Below, in pieces: positions 26,336-34,888 of a DNA stretch of 64,000 nt. The notes below the pieces were generated by a model. That model made no database searches and was not told the origin of the DNA. It saw nothing but the letters and a program-made list of their open reading frames with translations. The position numbers and the translations under genes were made by a program. Each line of letters begins with the position of its first letter. Within the stretch, counting starts at the first letter, position 1. The DNA lies in the NCBI GenBank assembly GCA_041905795.1, contig JAYRKL010000001.1, positions 186,001-250,000 on the forward strand. The letters are read 5' to 3'. The stretch comes from SHVO01 sp041905795 (GTDB lineage: Bacteria; Pseudomonadota; Alphaproteobacteria; Rhodospirillales; Rhodospirillaceae).

Positions 26336-26351
26336 TGGCCCGGGGCTTGCA
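26336..26351 (+). promoter_or_regulatory. Sigma-54 promoter of the fliK-flgD-flgE operon
   Basis: TGGCCCG-GGGC-TTGCA matches the -24/-12 consensus with the required GG-N10-GC spacing. Transcription would start near 26362, about 50 bp before fliK. Hook genes in Caulobacter use the same promoter class, activated by FlbD, which is encoded in this window. Confidence 0.8.
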
Positions 26352-26412
26352 CCTCTGTCCCTGGATTTATGCGCGTGGACCATTTTGTCCGCCGCAGCCA
26401 GGAGCGAGGACG

Positions 26413-28107
26413 ATGGACGTTCAATCGGTTTCGAAGGCCAACCGCACCAGCCTGTTCGGCAATTTCGGCGCCCCCGCGGACAGCGCCGCTCCGGCGGCCG
26501 GCGGCGAGAACGCGTTCTCGGCCCTGCTCAATCTGGTGGGCGTCAAGTTCAACGGCGGCTCCGCCATCGGCGGCATGGAAAGCAAGCTGATGCATTCCAA
26601 CGACGCGGCGCACGCGGCCCAGGCCGAAGCCCGCGATGACGCCGCCAAGGATGCGCCGCGCTCGCTGGTGAAGGCCAAGGGCACAAAGTCCGACGACAAG
26701 GACACCAAGGCTGCCAAGGACGATGACACCTCCGCCGACACCACCACCAAGGCTAGCGACGACACCGCCACCGATGCCGCCGCCGACCAGACCCAGGCGG
26801 CGGTGCAGGCCGCTGTCGACACCACCGTGCAGCTGCCGGTCGCCGCCGAAGTCCAGGCCGCGCCCGTGGTTGCGGTTGTCCAGCAGGCCGCCGTCGCCGA
26901 GACCGTGACCGGTCCTGTCGAAACCGCCGCCGAAACCGCGGTCGTCACCGCAGCCCCTGAAGTCGCCGCTGCGGCCGCCATCGCCCAGCCCGAGAAAGTC
27001 GCGGAAGCCGCCGTCGTGGTTCAGCAGGCCGCCGGGCCGGTCGTGGCGAAAGCCAAGACCACCGACGCCGGTCCGAAGCTGGCCCAGGCCGCCGCCGCCG
27101 TCGCTGCGACCGACACCACCGCCGAAACCGACACCACGGTCGATACGGTCGTGGCTGCGAACGCCAAGACCACCGTGACGAAGGAAGAGGGCCCCAAGGA
27201 AACCCGCTCGGCCGCCGCGGTCGACCAGTCGCAGGCCATGTCGCGCGCGCTCGGCGACGACACCAAGATCCAGGTGAAGGTCCAGGTGACCGGCAAGGTC
27301 GCCGCCAACCAGGCCTATATCGACGCCAGCCCCTATAATATCTACACCGGCTACACCGGCGCGGCGGAAGGCTCGACCGCCAACGGCCAGGTCGGCGAAG
27401 CCGGCGCCACCAACGCCCTGGTGCAAAGCACCAAGACCACCGAAGTGCAGCCGCAGGCCGCCGCGGTCGTGTTGCCGCCGCAGTTGCAGTCACAGCAGGC
27501 CCCGGCGCCCGCGCCGATGGTGCGCGCCGAAGCGGCGCCGATCCAAGCCCTGGAAAGCTCGGGCGCAGCCCAGAACAACAGCCAGAGCGGCTTCGCCGGC
27601 GTCGGCGGCCAGGGTCAGAACGCCCAGTCCACCGCCGAGGCCAAAGCCGCCCAGCAGACCGCCACCGACCGGCCGCAGGTCACGCCGCGCGAGATCGTCG
27701 ACCAGATCAAGGTCGTGATCACCCGCGCCGCCAAAGCCGGCCTCGACAAGGTACAGATCCAGCTGAAGCCCGCCGAACTGGGCCGCATCGACGTAAAGCT
27801 GGAGATGAGCGAGGACCACAAGGTCCGCGTCACCGTCACCGCCGACAACAAGGAAACGCTGGCGCTGCTGCAGAGCGACTCCCAGACGCTCGAGCGCACC
27901 CTGAACGACGCGGGCCTGCGCACCGACAGCGCCAATCTGCACTTCAACCTGCGCAGCGAAAGCGATCCGCGCGAAGCCCAGAACGGCCAGGGCCAGAGCC
28001 GCAGCCAGGGCAATGGCGCCGGTGAAGCCGCGCAGGACGACACCGCACCCGAATACGACTACGCCGCGGCCGCCCGCAATCGCGGCGGCGTGGACACGTT
28101 TGCTTAA
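26413..28107 (+). CDS. fliK: FliK, flagellar hook-length control protein, 564 aa
   Basis: Molecular ruler for hook length that switches export from hook to filament subunits. The first 400 residues are an Ala/Thr/Val-rich, low-complexity spacer, as usual for FliK. The C-terminal globular domain (about 425-530) carries QIQLKPAELGRIDVKLEMS, the core of the hook-control domain, followed by a polar tail. ATG 26413 with GAGGAC upstream is preferred over longer frames. It is led by a sigma-54 promoter and followed 24 bp later by flgD, which fits its assignment. Confidence 0.9.
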   Translation: MDVQSVSKANRTSLFGNFGAPADSAAPAAGGENAFSALLNLVGVKFNGGSAIGGMESKLMHSNDAAHAAQAEARDDAAKDAPRSLVKAKGTKSDDKDTKAAKDDDTSADTTTKASDDTATDAAADQTQAAVQAAVDTTVQLPVAAEVQAAPVVAVVQQAAVAETVTGPVETAAETAVVTAAPEVAAAAAIAQPEKVAEAAVVVQQAAGPVVAKAKTTDAGPKLAQAAAAVAATDTTAETDTTVDTVVAANAKTTVTKEEGPKETRSAAAVDQSQAMSRALGDDTKIQVKVQVTGKVAANQAYIDASPYNIYTGYTGAAEGSTANGQVGEAGATNALVQSTKTTEVQPQAAAVVLPPQLQSQQAPAPAPMVRAEAAPIQALESSGAAQNNSQSGFAGVGGQGQNAQSTAEAKAAQQTATDRPQVTPREIVDQIKVVITRAAKAGLDKVQIQLKPAELGRIDVKLEMSEDHKVRVTVTADNKETLALLQSDSQTLERTLNDAGLRTDSANLHFNLRSESDPREAQNGQGQSRSQGNGAGEAAQDDTAPEYDYAAAARNRGGVDTFA

Positions 28108-28131
28108 GCAGAAGGTCCAGAGGACTTAGCC

Positions 28132-28803
28132 ATGGTCGACTCAGTCACCAACAGCCAGGCCGCGACGGACGCCGCAACAAAAGCGGCGAGTTCGAAGACC
28201 AAGCTGTCCAGCGACCTGAATTCGTTCCTGACGCTGCTGACCTCGCAGCTCAAGAACCAGGACCCGCTGTCGCCGATGGACTCGACCCAGTTCACCAACC
28301 AGCTGGTGCAGTTCTCACAGGTCGAACAGCAGATCAACATCAACTCGAACCTGTCGAGCCTGATCGGCCTGACCCAGCAGAACATCGCCTCCAACGTCGT
28401 CAACTACATCGGCAAGACCATCGAGGGCCCGTCGAACCAGGCGCCGCTGATCAATGGGACCTTGCGCGCCTCCTACAACTTCGAGTCCACCGCCGCGTCG
28501 GTCAATATCGCGGTCAAGAACGCCGCCGGCGACATCGTGCTCTCCAAGTCGGGCAGCACCGACGCCGGAGTGCACGAATTCACCTGGGACGGCAAGGACT
28601 CGAACGGCATCCAGCAAAAAGACGGCACCTACACCATCGAAGTCACGGCGCTCGCGTCCGACGGCTCGACGATCGACACCTCGACCACCGTGTTCGGCAA
28701 GGTCACGGGCGTCACATCGGTCAACGGCACCACCACCCTCTTGCTCGGCAACATCGGTATCCCGGTGAACAACGTGCTGGCGGTGACGGACGGCGCTTCA
28801 TAA
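28132..28803 (+). CDS. flgD: FlgD, flagellar hook assembly scaffold, 223 aa
   Basis: FlgD caps the growing hook and is removed when the hook is done. N-terminal motif FLTLLTSQLKNQDPLSPMDSTQF is diagnostic, followed by QLVQFSQVEQ. The C-terminal beta-rich part (about 100-210) includes EFTWDGKDSNG, typical of its Ig/tudor-like domains. ATG 28132 lies 24 bp behind fliK; the 117 bp before flgE hold a hairpin. Exported by the flagellar type III system. Confidence 0.95.
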   Translation: MVDSVTNSQAATDAATKAASSKTKLSSDLNSFLTLLTSQLKNQDPLSPMDSTQFTNQLVQFSQVEQQININSNLSSLIGLTQQNIASNVVNYIGKTIEGPSNQAPLINGTLRASYNFESTAASVNIAVKNAAGDIVLSKSGSTDAGVHEFTWDGKDSNGIQQKDGTYTIEVTALASDGSTIDTSTTVFGKVTGVTSVNGTTTLLLGNIGIPVNNVLAVTDGAS

Positions 28804-28846
28804 CAAACGAAACTTGAGTTTTTAGGACGAATTTAACCATCCCGCG

Positions 28847-28883
28847 CCAGGGTCGGATTTGAGGAAATCCCTCGCCGCCCTGG
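28847..28883 (+). other. Stem-loop between flgD and flgE
   Basis: Outer arms CCAGGG (28847-28852) and CCCTGG (28878-28883) enclose a perfect inner hairpin GGATTT-GAGG-AAATCC (28855-28870). No T-run follows, so it is more likely an mRNA processing or stabilising structure that raises flgE expression than a terminator. Confidence 0.45.
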
Positions 28884-28920
28884 TCCAAAAGGCCAGCGGG
28901 ACAGAAGTAGGAGACGGAAG

Positions 28921-30807
28921 ATGTCGCTGTTCGGTGCATTGTTTTCAGGCGTTTCGGGTCTGCAGTCGCAGTCCAGCGCCATGGGCGCCATCGCGGACAA
29001 CGTGACCAACGTCAACACCGTGGGCTACAAGGCCACGCTGGTGAACTTCAAGACGCTGGTGACCGCACAGGTCTCGCTGACCCAATACTCGCCGGGCGGC
29101 GTGCAGTCCGCGCCGCGCCAGGGCATCGACATCCAGGGCCTCTTGCAGGCGACCACCGCCTCCACCGACGTCGGCATCTCCGGCCAGGGTTTCTTCGTCA
29201 CCAACTCCGCGGCCGAACCCCAGCAGGGCGATCTGTTCACCTACACCCGCGCCGGTTCCTTCAGCGTCGACAAAGCCGGCTTCCTGCAGAACGTGTCGGG
29301 CGCCTATATGCAAGGATGGCCGCTGTCGTCCTATGCCGGCGCGGTCGGGGCTTCGACCGTCACCCTCGACGGCAACATCTTCCAGAAGTCGTACATCGAC
29401 AACCAGGGCAACACCGTCCTGATCAACGACAACGTCATCGACGCGCGCAACATGCGCCCGCTGAACCTGCAGACCATCGGCGGCACCGCCTCGCCCACCA
29501 CCACCATGAACATCGGCGCCAACCTGCCGGCGGGCGCCCTGATCGGCGACCAGCAGGACATCAACGCCCAGATCTTCGACAGCCTGGGCAACTCGCACAA
29601 CATCACCTACACCGGCACCAACATCGGCGCCAACAAGTGGAACATGTCGGTGATTCCGCCCGCGGGCGCCGCCTCGGTGACCCAGAAGACGCAGAAGGGC
29701 GAAGTCTACTTCTCGGCCGGACGCATCGACCTCAACGACACGGTGACCGCGCCGGTGCAAGGCCAGATCGACTTCAACGTCAATGGCTCCGCGTTCAGCA
29801 TCATCTTGAGCCCGACCGCCGGCTCCGACGACGGCGTTTCGACAATCGACACCACCTCGCGCACCATCAGCCAGATCCTCGACGAGGCTGCCGACCTGAT
29901 CAACACCCAGATGGAAACGGCTTACGGCACCACGGCGCCGGATCCTCCGGGCACCTGGGCGCGTCATCTCGCCGGGGAAAACGGCATCAGCTTCGACCAG
30001 GCGTCCACCACCGACATGACTTTCGGCATGAATTCGGCGAGTCCGGTGCAGGATGCGGACGGCAAGTCCATCCTCTTCCAGAACGACACCGCGGGCTACA
30101 CCGTCCCGGGTCTCGACGGCGGCGACGACGTCACCGACAAGATCTACGGCTGGTATGACCTGGGTGGCGTCATCGGCGGCACCGGCACCCCGCAGCTGGG
30201 TGTGCCCGCGGTCGAATTCTCGGGCGTCGGCACGCCCGCCAAGTTCTACGGCCGCGACGGCGCCGCCGCACCCGACCCCAAGAGCAACCTGGAAATCACC
30301 TGGACCAACGGCGCCGCCAACATGCAGTCGGGCAGCCAGACCAGCCCGGCCGTGCTCGTCAACTTCGGCAATTACAATACGCCGGACGGCCTGACCCAGC
30401 TCTCGGGCAGCTTTCAGCTGAACTACATCCAGCAGAACGGCGCCAAGTTCGGCAACTTCGCCGGCGTGTCGATCAACAAGCAGGGCATCGTCTCGGCGCT
30501 GTTCGACAACGGCGTGACGCGCCCCGTGTTCATGATCCCGCTCGCGACCTTCACCAACGCCAACGGCCTGTCGTCCCTGTCGGGCAACGTCTGGATCGCC
30601 ACCGACTTCTCCGGCAATCCCACCCTGCGCCAGGCCGGCGACGCCGGCGCCGGCGAGATCAACGCCGCGTCGCTGGAAAACTCCACCGTCGACCTCGGCA
30701 CCGAATTCACCCGCATGATCACCACCCAGCGCGCCTACTCTTCGGCCGCCAAGGTGATCACCACGGCTGACGACATGCTGAGCGAACTGCTCAACATCAA
30801 GCGGTAA
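28921..30807 (+). CDS. flgE: FlgE, flagellar hook protein, 628 aa
   Basis: Main structural subunit of the hook. N-terminal rod/hook signature SLFGALFSGVSGLQSQSSAM and NVTNVNTVGYKAT; the C-terminal helix has LENSTVDLGTEFTRMITTQ and ends SELLNIKR. The central 400 residues are beta-rich and variable, making it longer than the E. coli protein (402 aa) and in line with long alphaproteobacterial hook proteins. ATG 28921 has GGAGACGG upstream. It is the last gene of the operon; its final 39 coding bases are copied 90 bp downstream. Confidence 0.95.
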   Translation: MSLFGALFSGVSGLQSQSSAMGAIADNVTNVNTVGYKATLVNFKTLVTAQVSLTQYSPGGVQSAPRQGIDIQGLLQATTASTDVGISGQGFFVTNSAAEPQQGDLFTYTRAGSFSVDKAGFLQNVSGAYMQGWPLSSYAGAVGASTVTLDGNIFQKSYIDNQGNTVLINDNVIDARNMRPLNLQTIGGTASPTTTMNIGANLPAGALIGDQQDINAQIFDSLGNSHNITYTGTNIGANKWNMSVIPPAGAASVTQKTQKGEVYFSAGRIDLNDTVTAPVQGQIDFNVNGSAFSIILSPTAGSDDGVSTIDTTSRTISQILDEAADLINTQMETAYGTTAPDPPGTWARHLAGENGISFDQASTTDMTFGMNSASPVQDADGKSILFQNDTAGYTVPGLDGGDDVTDKIYGWYDLGGVIGGTGTPQLGVPAVEFSGVGTPAKFYGRDGAAAPDPKSNLEITWTNGAANMQSGSQTSPAVLVNFGNYNTPDGLTQLSGSFQLNYIQQNGAKFGNFAGVSINKQGIVSALFDNGVTRPVFMIPLATFTNANGLSSLSGNVWIATDFSGNPTLRQAGDAGAGEINAASLENSTVDLGTEFTRMITTQRAYSSAAKVITTADDMLSELLNIKR

Positions 30808-30898
30808 AGTTCCCGGCTTGATTTGATATAGACGCGTTTTCTTCGAAAACGCTTGGGCGACGACATGCTGAGCGAACTGCTCAGCATCAAGCGGTAAA
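30769..30898 (+). repeat. Direct duplication of the flgE 3' end (40 bp, one mismatch)
   Basis: The 40 bp at 30769-30808, covering the last 13 codons of flgE with its stop, recur at 30859-30898 with a single A-to-G change. The 50 bp between the copies contain the palindrome GCGTTTTC-TTC-GAAAACGC (30833-30852 region). The layout looks like insertion of a small palindromic element with target duplication, or a short tandem duplication that trapped it. Confidence 0.85.
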
Positions 30899-30910
30899 CC
30901 CTGAGCTTTC

Positions 30911-30950
30911 AAAAACCCCGGCTCCCGCAAGGGCGCCGGGGTTCTGCTTT
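30911..30950 (+). terminator. Terminator of the hook operon
   Basis: AACCCCGGC (30914-30922) pairs with GCCGGGGTT (30935-30943), a 9-bp perfect stem with an A-run before it and CTGCTTT after it. It lies beyond the duplicated flgE tail. Confidence 0.75.
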
Positions 30951-31075
30951 CAGGGGATATCGGGCGCGGCTTATGCCGGCCGGCCGGAGACAGGCCTGAT
31001 CACGCTCTTTTCCGCTAGTGCGGGGCACGGCACGTTGCGGCTATCCTGCGGCTGCCGGTCCCCTGTCCCACACTC

Positions 31076-32809
31076 ATGCCATCCTCACCCCTTCCTCCCG
31101 ACCAGTTGGTCCGCGAAAGCCAGGCCGCCATCGACCGCAAGGATTGGCCGGCGGCGGAGGAACTGCTGCGCCAGGCATTCGCGGCGGCGCCCGGCGATCC
31201 CGCCGTTCTGCTCAACCTCGGCCTCGCGCTCTATCACCGCGGCGCGATTGCCGAAGCCGAGCGATTCCTGAATAAGGCTGCCTTGCGCGACGCCGGCCCG
31301 CGGAGCTGGCTGCTTCTGGGCGAGTTGTACCTGTCGCAGCGGCGAGACGACGAGGCCCTGCGCGCCTTCAAGGCGGTCGTGAAGACGGACCCGGAGAATT
31401 TCCAGGCGCTGATGGCGCTCGGCGACATTCGCCATCGCCACAACGACCGGGTGGGCGCCCGTGCGCACTACGGCCAGGCAGCGCGGCTTCGCCCCACGAA
31501 TCCGGATGCCGCGGTCAAATATGCGAACAGCCTATGGGCTCTGGATCCCGAAGCGGCGGAGAAAGTCCTCCTGACCGCCCTCGCCGCCGCCGGCACCCCC
31601 CAGAGCCGGGCGCATATCCTTCATAACGCGCTGTGGCAGATAGAATGCCTGGGACGCATCAAACACGGACAGATGCCCTACCATGCGGCGAACCTGTCCG
31701 AGTTGTTCTTCGCCTACGCCGCGCCTTATCTCCAGGAGCTGGACGACATCTACGCGGCGCTTGCGGCCGATCCGGCCGACCACAATGCGCAAGCCGGCCT
31801 CGCGCTCACCCGCTTCTGCCGCGGCGACCGCAGCGGCGCCCAAGCCCTGCTTGACGCGGCGGCCCCCTTCCTGGCCGGGGGTGTCCTCGACGCCATCCGT
31901 TTCCAGCCGGCCTTTCACGAGGCTTTGCGAAACCTGCCCGACACGGCCCTGGTAGAGACGTTGCCGCCCGTGACCACGGTGCGGCCGCCGGCGCCGGATG
32001 CCGCCGGAGTCCTCTACCTTTCCTGCGACCAGGGGTATTTCAAGAATTTCGGCCTGCCGATGCTGTGCTCCTTGCGCGAGAAGTCGCCCGGAACACCGGT
32101 GCATCTCCACATCTTCGACCCCGCGCCGGAGGACATCGCCGCCGTCCCCCAATTTTGCGATCGCTTGGGGGTACGCTTCGGACTCACGGTCGAATCGCCG
32201 GGATTGGGGGCGGCCCCGGTGCGGCAGGCGCGGAACTACTTCCATGCCGTGCGGTTCATCCGCTTCCACGAGCACCTCGGCCTCTACCGATGCCCGCTCT
32301 GGATGTCCGACGTCGACGCGATCGTGAACCGGGATCTTGGCGACCTGTTCCGTAGCCTTGGCGCACACGACGTCGCCATGCGCATCCGGCCCGGACGGCT
32401 GGAGCCGAACAATCAATTCAACGCTTGCGTGGTGGGTGCGGCGCAGACGGCGCGGTCGCGCGCCTACTTTCGCCAGGTCGCGGCCTACATTGCGTACTTC
32501 CAGCGGGGGCAATCCTTGCGCTGGGGCATCGATCAACTCGCGCTCTACGCGGTTTTCGCGGACTTGGCGGACCGCGGCGATTCACCTTCCCTGGCCCTGC
32601 TCGACACCAAAGGTGTCGATTACGACCACCGCAGCGACGGTTTTTTCTGGTGCAATTCGGGGGCGCGGAAGTTCACGCAGCTCGAACGGAGCCGGAACCC
32701 GAATGCCGTGCCGGATGCGGAAGCGGGCGAGGTCGGCTATATGGCCGCATTCGACAGGCACCGGCAGACTGCGTATTCCATCGCAGCGGACGTAGGCCTG
32801 AAGATCTAA
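31076..32809 (+). CDS. TPR + GT-A-like glycosyltransferase, 577 aa
   Basis: N-terminal TPR array (about 1-150; LLNLGLALYHRGAIAEAERF is one unit). From about residue 305 a nucleotide-sugar-transferase-like domain begins (GVLYLSCDQGYFKNFGLPML), with WMSDVDAIVNRDLGDLF carrying a DVD that fits the metal-binding DxD of GT-A enzymes, and WGIDQLALYAVF later. This is another TPR-fused transferase but with a different catalytic fold from the GT41 and GT9 types in region 1. ATG 31076. The stop overlaps the convergent nadC by 4 bp. Substrate unknown; its place just behind the hook operon suggests a flagellar or surface acceptor. Confidence 0.72.
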   Translation: MPSSPLPPDQLVRESQAAIDRKDWPAAEELLRQAFAAAPGDPAVLLNLGLALYHRGAIAEAERFLNKAALRDAGPRSWLLLGELYLSQRRDDEALRAFKAVVKTDPENFQALMALGDIRHRHNDRVGARAHYGQAARLRPTNPDAAVKYANSLWALDPEAAEKVLLTALAAAGTPQSRAHILHNALWQIECLGRIKHGQMPYHAANLSELFFAYAAPYLQELDDIYAALAADPADHNAQAGLALTRFCRGDRSGAQALLDAAAPFLAGGVLDAIRFQPAFHEALRNLPDTALVETLPPVTTVRPPAPDAAGVLYLSCDQGYFKNFGLPMLCSLREKSPGTPVHLHIFDPAPEDIAAVPQFCDRLGVRFGLTVESPGLGAAPVRQARNYFHAVRFIRFHEHLGLYRCPLWMSDVDAIVNRDLGDLFRSLGAHDVAMRIRPGRLEPNNQFNACVVGAAQTARSRAYFRQVAAYIAYFQRGQSLRWGIDQLALYAVFADLADRGDSPSLALLDTKGVDYDHRSDGFFWCNSGARKFTQLERSRNPNAVPDAEAGEVGYMAAFDRHRQTAYSIAADVGLKI

Positions 32810-33654
32810 CCAAGAAAATCCAATCCCAGATCGAGGCACGGCGCCGAGTGGGTGATCCAACCCACCGACAGCAGATCGACGCCCGATTCGGCGACGGCCG
32901 GCGCGGTCGCGGCGGTGATGGAGCCCGACGCCTCGGTGACGGCGCGGCCGGCCACGCGGGCGACCGCTTGCTGCAACTGGGCCGGCGCCATGTTGTCGAG
33001 CAACACCTGGTCGACGCCGACGCTCAAGGCTTCGTCCAGTTGCGCGAGGGTGTCCACCTCGACCTCGATCTTCACACCGGGTGCGGTTTTCCTGGCGGCG
33101 GCGATTGCCGCGGCAACGCCGCCAGCGGCGGCGATATGGTTGTCCTTGATCAGCACCTGGTCGTAGAGGCCCATGCGGTGGTTGACGGCGCCGCCGCAGC
33201 GCACGGCGTATTTCTCCAGCACCCGGAGACCGGGCGTGGTCTTGCGCGTACAGCAGACCCTGGCTCCGGTATGGGCGACCGCGCCCACGATCTCGGCCGT
33301 CGCCGTGGCTATGCCCGAGAGATGGCCGAGGAAATTGAGCGCCACGCGTTCGGCAGTGAGGATGCCGCGGGCCGGCCCCGCGATCTCCATCGCGACATCT
33401 CCGGGTGCCAGCCTATCGCCGTCCGATGTGCGCAAGGTGGTGCGTATTTCGGGATCGACCAGCGCGAATACCCGTGCCGCCACCGCGAGGCCGGCGATCA
33501 CACCCGGCTTGCGCGCGGCGATGACCGCACGGGCGCGAACCGCCGCCGGCACGGTGGCCGTGGTGGTGATATCGCCCGGCCCGCCCAGATCTTCAGCCAG
33601 GGCGCGGCGAACGGCGTCATCGATAAGGGCCGGATCGAGAGTCAGGGTTTCCAA
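32806..33654 (-). CDS. nadC: NadC, quinolinate phosphoribosyltransferase, 282 aa
   Basis: Converts quinolinate and PRPP to nicotinate mononucleotide, the step after NadA. Family marks: EDLGGPGDITT near the N-terminus, ALNFLGHLSGIATATAE, TRKTTPGLRVLEKYAVRCGG with the substrate-binding Arg/Lys residues, and NRMGLYDQVLIKDNHI. Length is normal. Its ATG at 33654 lies 13 bp inside the end of nadA, so nadA-nadC is a coupled operon. NadB is not in the window, so aspartate oxidation must be encoded elsewhere. Confidence 0.96.
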   Translation of the reverse strand: METLTLDPALIDDAVRRALAEDLGGPGDITTTATVPAAVRARAVIAARKPGVIAGLAVAARVFALVDPEIRTTLRTSDGDRLAPGDVAMEIAGPARGILTAERVALNFLGHLSGIATATAEIVGAVAHTGARVCCTRKTTPGLRVLEKYAVRCGGAVNHRMGLYDQVLIKDNHIAAAGGVAAAIAAARKTAPGVKIEVEVDTLAQLDEALSVGVDQVLLDNMAPAQLQQAVARVAGRAVTEASGSITAATAPAVAESGVDLLSVGWITHSAPCLDLGLDFLG

Positions 33655-34667
33655 CCGGTCAGCATGCGTTCGACCGAGATCCGCGCCCTGCCGGCGATTG
33701 CCGGATCGATGTGCACCTCATGACGCTCTTCTTCCAGCGCCGCCAGGATGTTCTCGAGTTCGATCTTCTTCATGAACGGACAGAGGTTGCACGGGCGCAC
33801 GAATTCCAGTTCGGGATAGTCGGCGGCGACGTTGTCGCTCATGGAGCATTCCGTCACCAGCACCACCTTGGGCGGCTTATGCTTGGCGACATAGTCGCTC
33901 ATGCCGGCGGTCGAACCGGCGTAGTCGCATTCCGCGATCACCTCGGGCGCGCATTCGGGATGCGCCAGCACCACGACGCCCGGATTCGACGCGCGCAGGC
34001 CGCGGATGTCGGCGGGCGTGAACATCTCGTGCACCACGCAGCGGCCTTTCCAGGTGATGATCTCGGTCTTCACCTTCTGGGCGGTGTTGAGGGCGAGGTA
34101 TTCGTCCGGCAGCATGATCACCCGCGGCACGCCCAGGCCTTCCACGATCTCGATGGCGTTGCCCGAGGTGCAGCAGATGTCGGCTTCGGCCTTCACCTCG
34201 GCGGAGGTGTTGACATAGGTGACCACCGGTACGCCGGGATACTGTTCCTTGAGCTTGCGCACATCGGCAGCGGTGATGGATTCGGCCAGCGTGCAGCCGG
34301 CGCCGGTGTTCGGGATCAACACCTTCTTCGACGGATTCAGCAGCTTCGCGGTCTCGGCCATGAAGTGCACGCCGGCCATGACAATGATATCCGCACTGGT
34401 CCTGGTGGCGGAGCGCGCGAGCGCCAGCGAATCTCCGGTGATGTCGGCGACGCAGTGGAAAATCTCGGGCGTCATGTAGTTGTGCCCGAGGATGACGGCG
34501 TTTTTCTGGGCCTTGAGGTCGTTGATGCGCGCCACCAGGGGCGCGAACGCCGGCCATTCCACGGCGGGGATGACCTTCTTCACCTTGTCGTAAAGATGCG
34601 ATGTCGCCCGCTCGACTTCGGACGTGAACCGCAGGTCCTGGGGACGGCTTCGGCTGACGACGTTCAT
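33642..34667 (-). CDS. nadA: NadA, quinolinate synthase, 341 aa
   Basis: Condenses iminoaspartate with dihydroxyacetone phosphate to give quinolinate, using a [4Fe-4S] cluster. The three cluster cysteines can be placed in NTGAGCTLAES, ADICCTSGNA and RPCNLCPFMKK. Other family stretches are AVILGHNYMTPEI and MAGVHFMAETAKLL. ATG 34667 has GAAGGAG seven bases upstream; the frame extends further but only into the regulatory region. A TATACT-N7-AGTATA palindrome lies 58 bp upstream and nrtR is the next gene, so NAD-dependent repression by NrtR is likely. Confidence 0.96.
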   Translation of the reverse strand: MNVVSRSRPQDLRFTSEVERATSHLYDKVKKVIPAVEWPAFAPLVARINDLKAQKNAVILGHNYMTPEIFHCVADITGDSLALARSATRTSADIIVMAGVHFMAETAKLLNPSKKVLIPNTGAGCTLAESITAADVRKLKEQYPGVPVVTYVNTSAEVKAEADICCTSGNAIEIVEGLGVPRVIMLPDEYLALNTAQKVKTEIITWKGRCVVHEMFTPADIRGLRASNPGVVVLAHPECAPEVIAECDYAGSTAGMSDYVAKHKPPKVVLVTECSMSDNVAADYPELEFVRPCNLCPFMKKIELENILAALEEERHEVHIDPAIAGRARISVERMLTGWKP

Positions 34668-34724
34668 GTGTGGCTCCTTCGCTGGAAGGCCGGCCTCATC
34701 CCGCGTGACGGTTCGGCGACGACT

Positions 34725-34743
34725 TATACTTATTTTGAGTATA
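34725..34743 (-). promoter_or_regulatory. Candidate NrtR operator upstream of nadA
   Basis: TATACT and AGTATA form a perfect 6-bp inverted repeat with a 7-bp centre, 58 bp before the nadA start and overlapping TATACT/TATAAG sequences that could serve as -10. NrtR proteins bind palindromes of about this size in front of NAD genes, and nrtR is adjacent. Confidence 0.55.
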
Positions 34744-34755
34744 TCTAGAGCGCAT

Positions 34756-34778
34756 AAAAACACGCCGGGAAGCGTGTT
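34756..34778 (-). terminator. Terminator-like hairpin between nrtR and nadA
   Basis: AACACGC and GCGTGTT (34759-34765 and 34772-34778) form a 7-bp stem around CGGGAA. On the minus strand five Ts follow (A-run 34756-34760). It would end nrtR transcription and separate it from the nadA promoter region. Confidence 0.6.
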
Positions 34779-34888
34779 ATCAACAAATTGAGCCTAAGGG
34801 TCGGGCCTGACGAAGTCAAGAAAGCTTGCCGTCGCCCGGCGCGCGGCCATTGCTTGCATCCGGCATAATATCATTATAAATCAATACA

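Noticed and set aside
28945..30930. 661-codon open frame antisense to flgE
   Set aside because: Shadow of flgE with no recognisable motifs; the plus-strand hook protein is certain.
31018..31037. GGCAC...GTTGC resembling a sigma-54 promoter before the TPR-GT-A gene
   Set aside because: The spacing between GG and GC is 11 bp instead of the strict 10, and no upstream activator-like palindrome is near.
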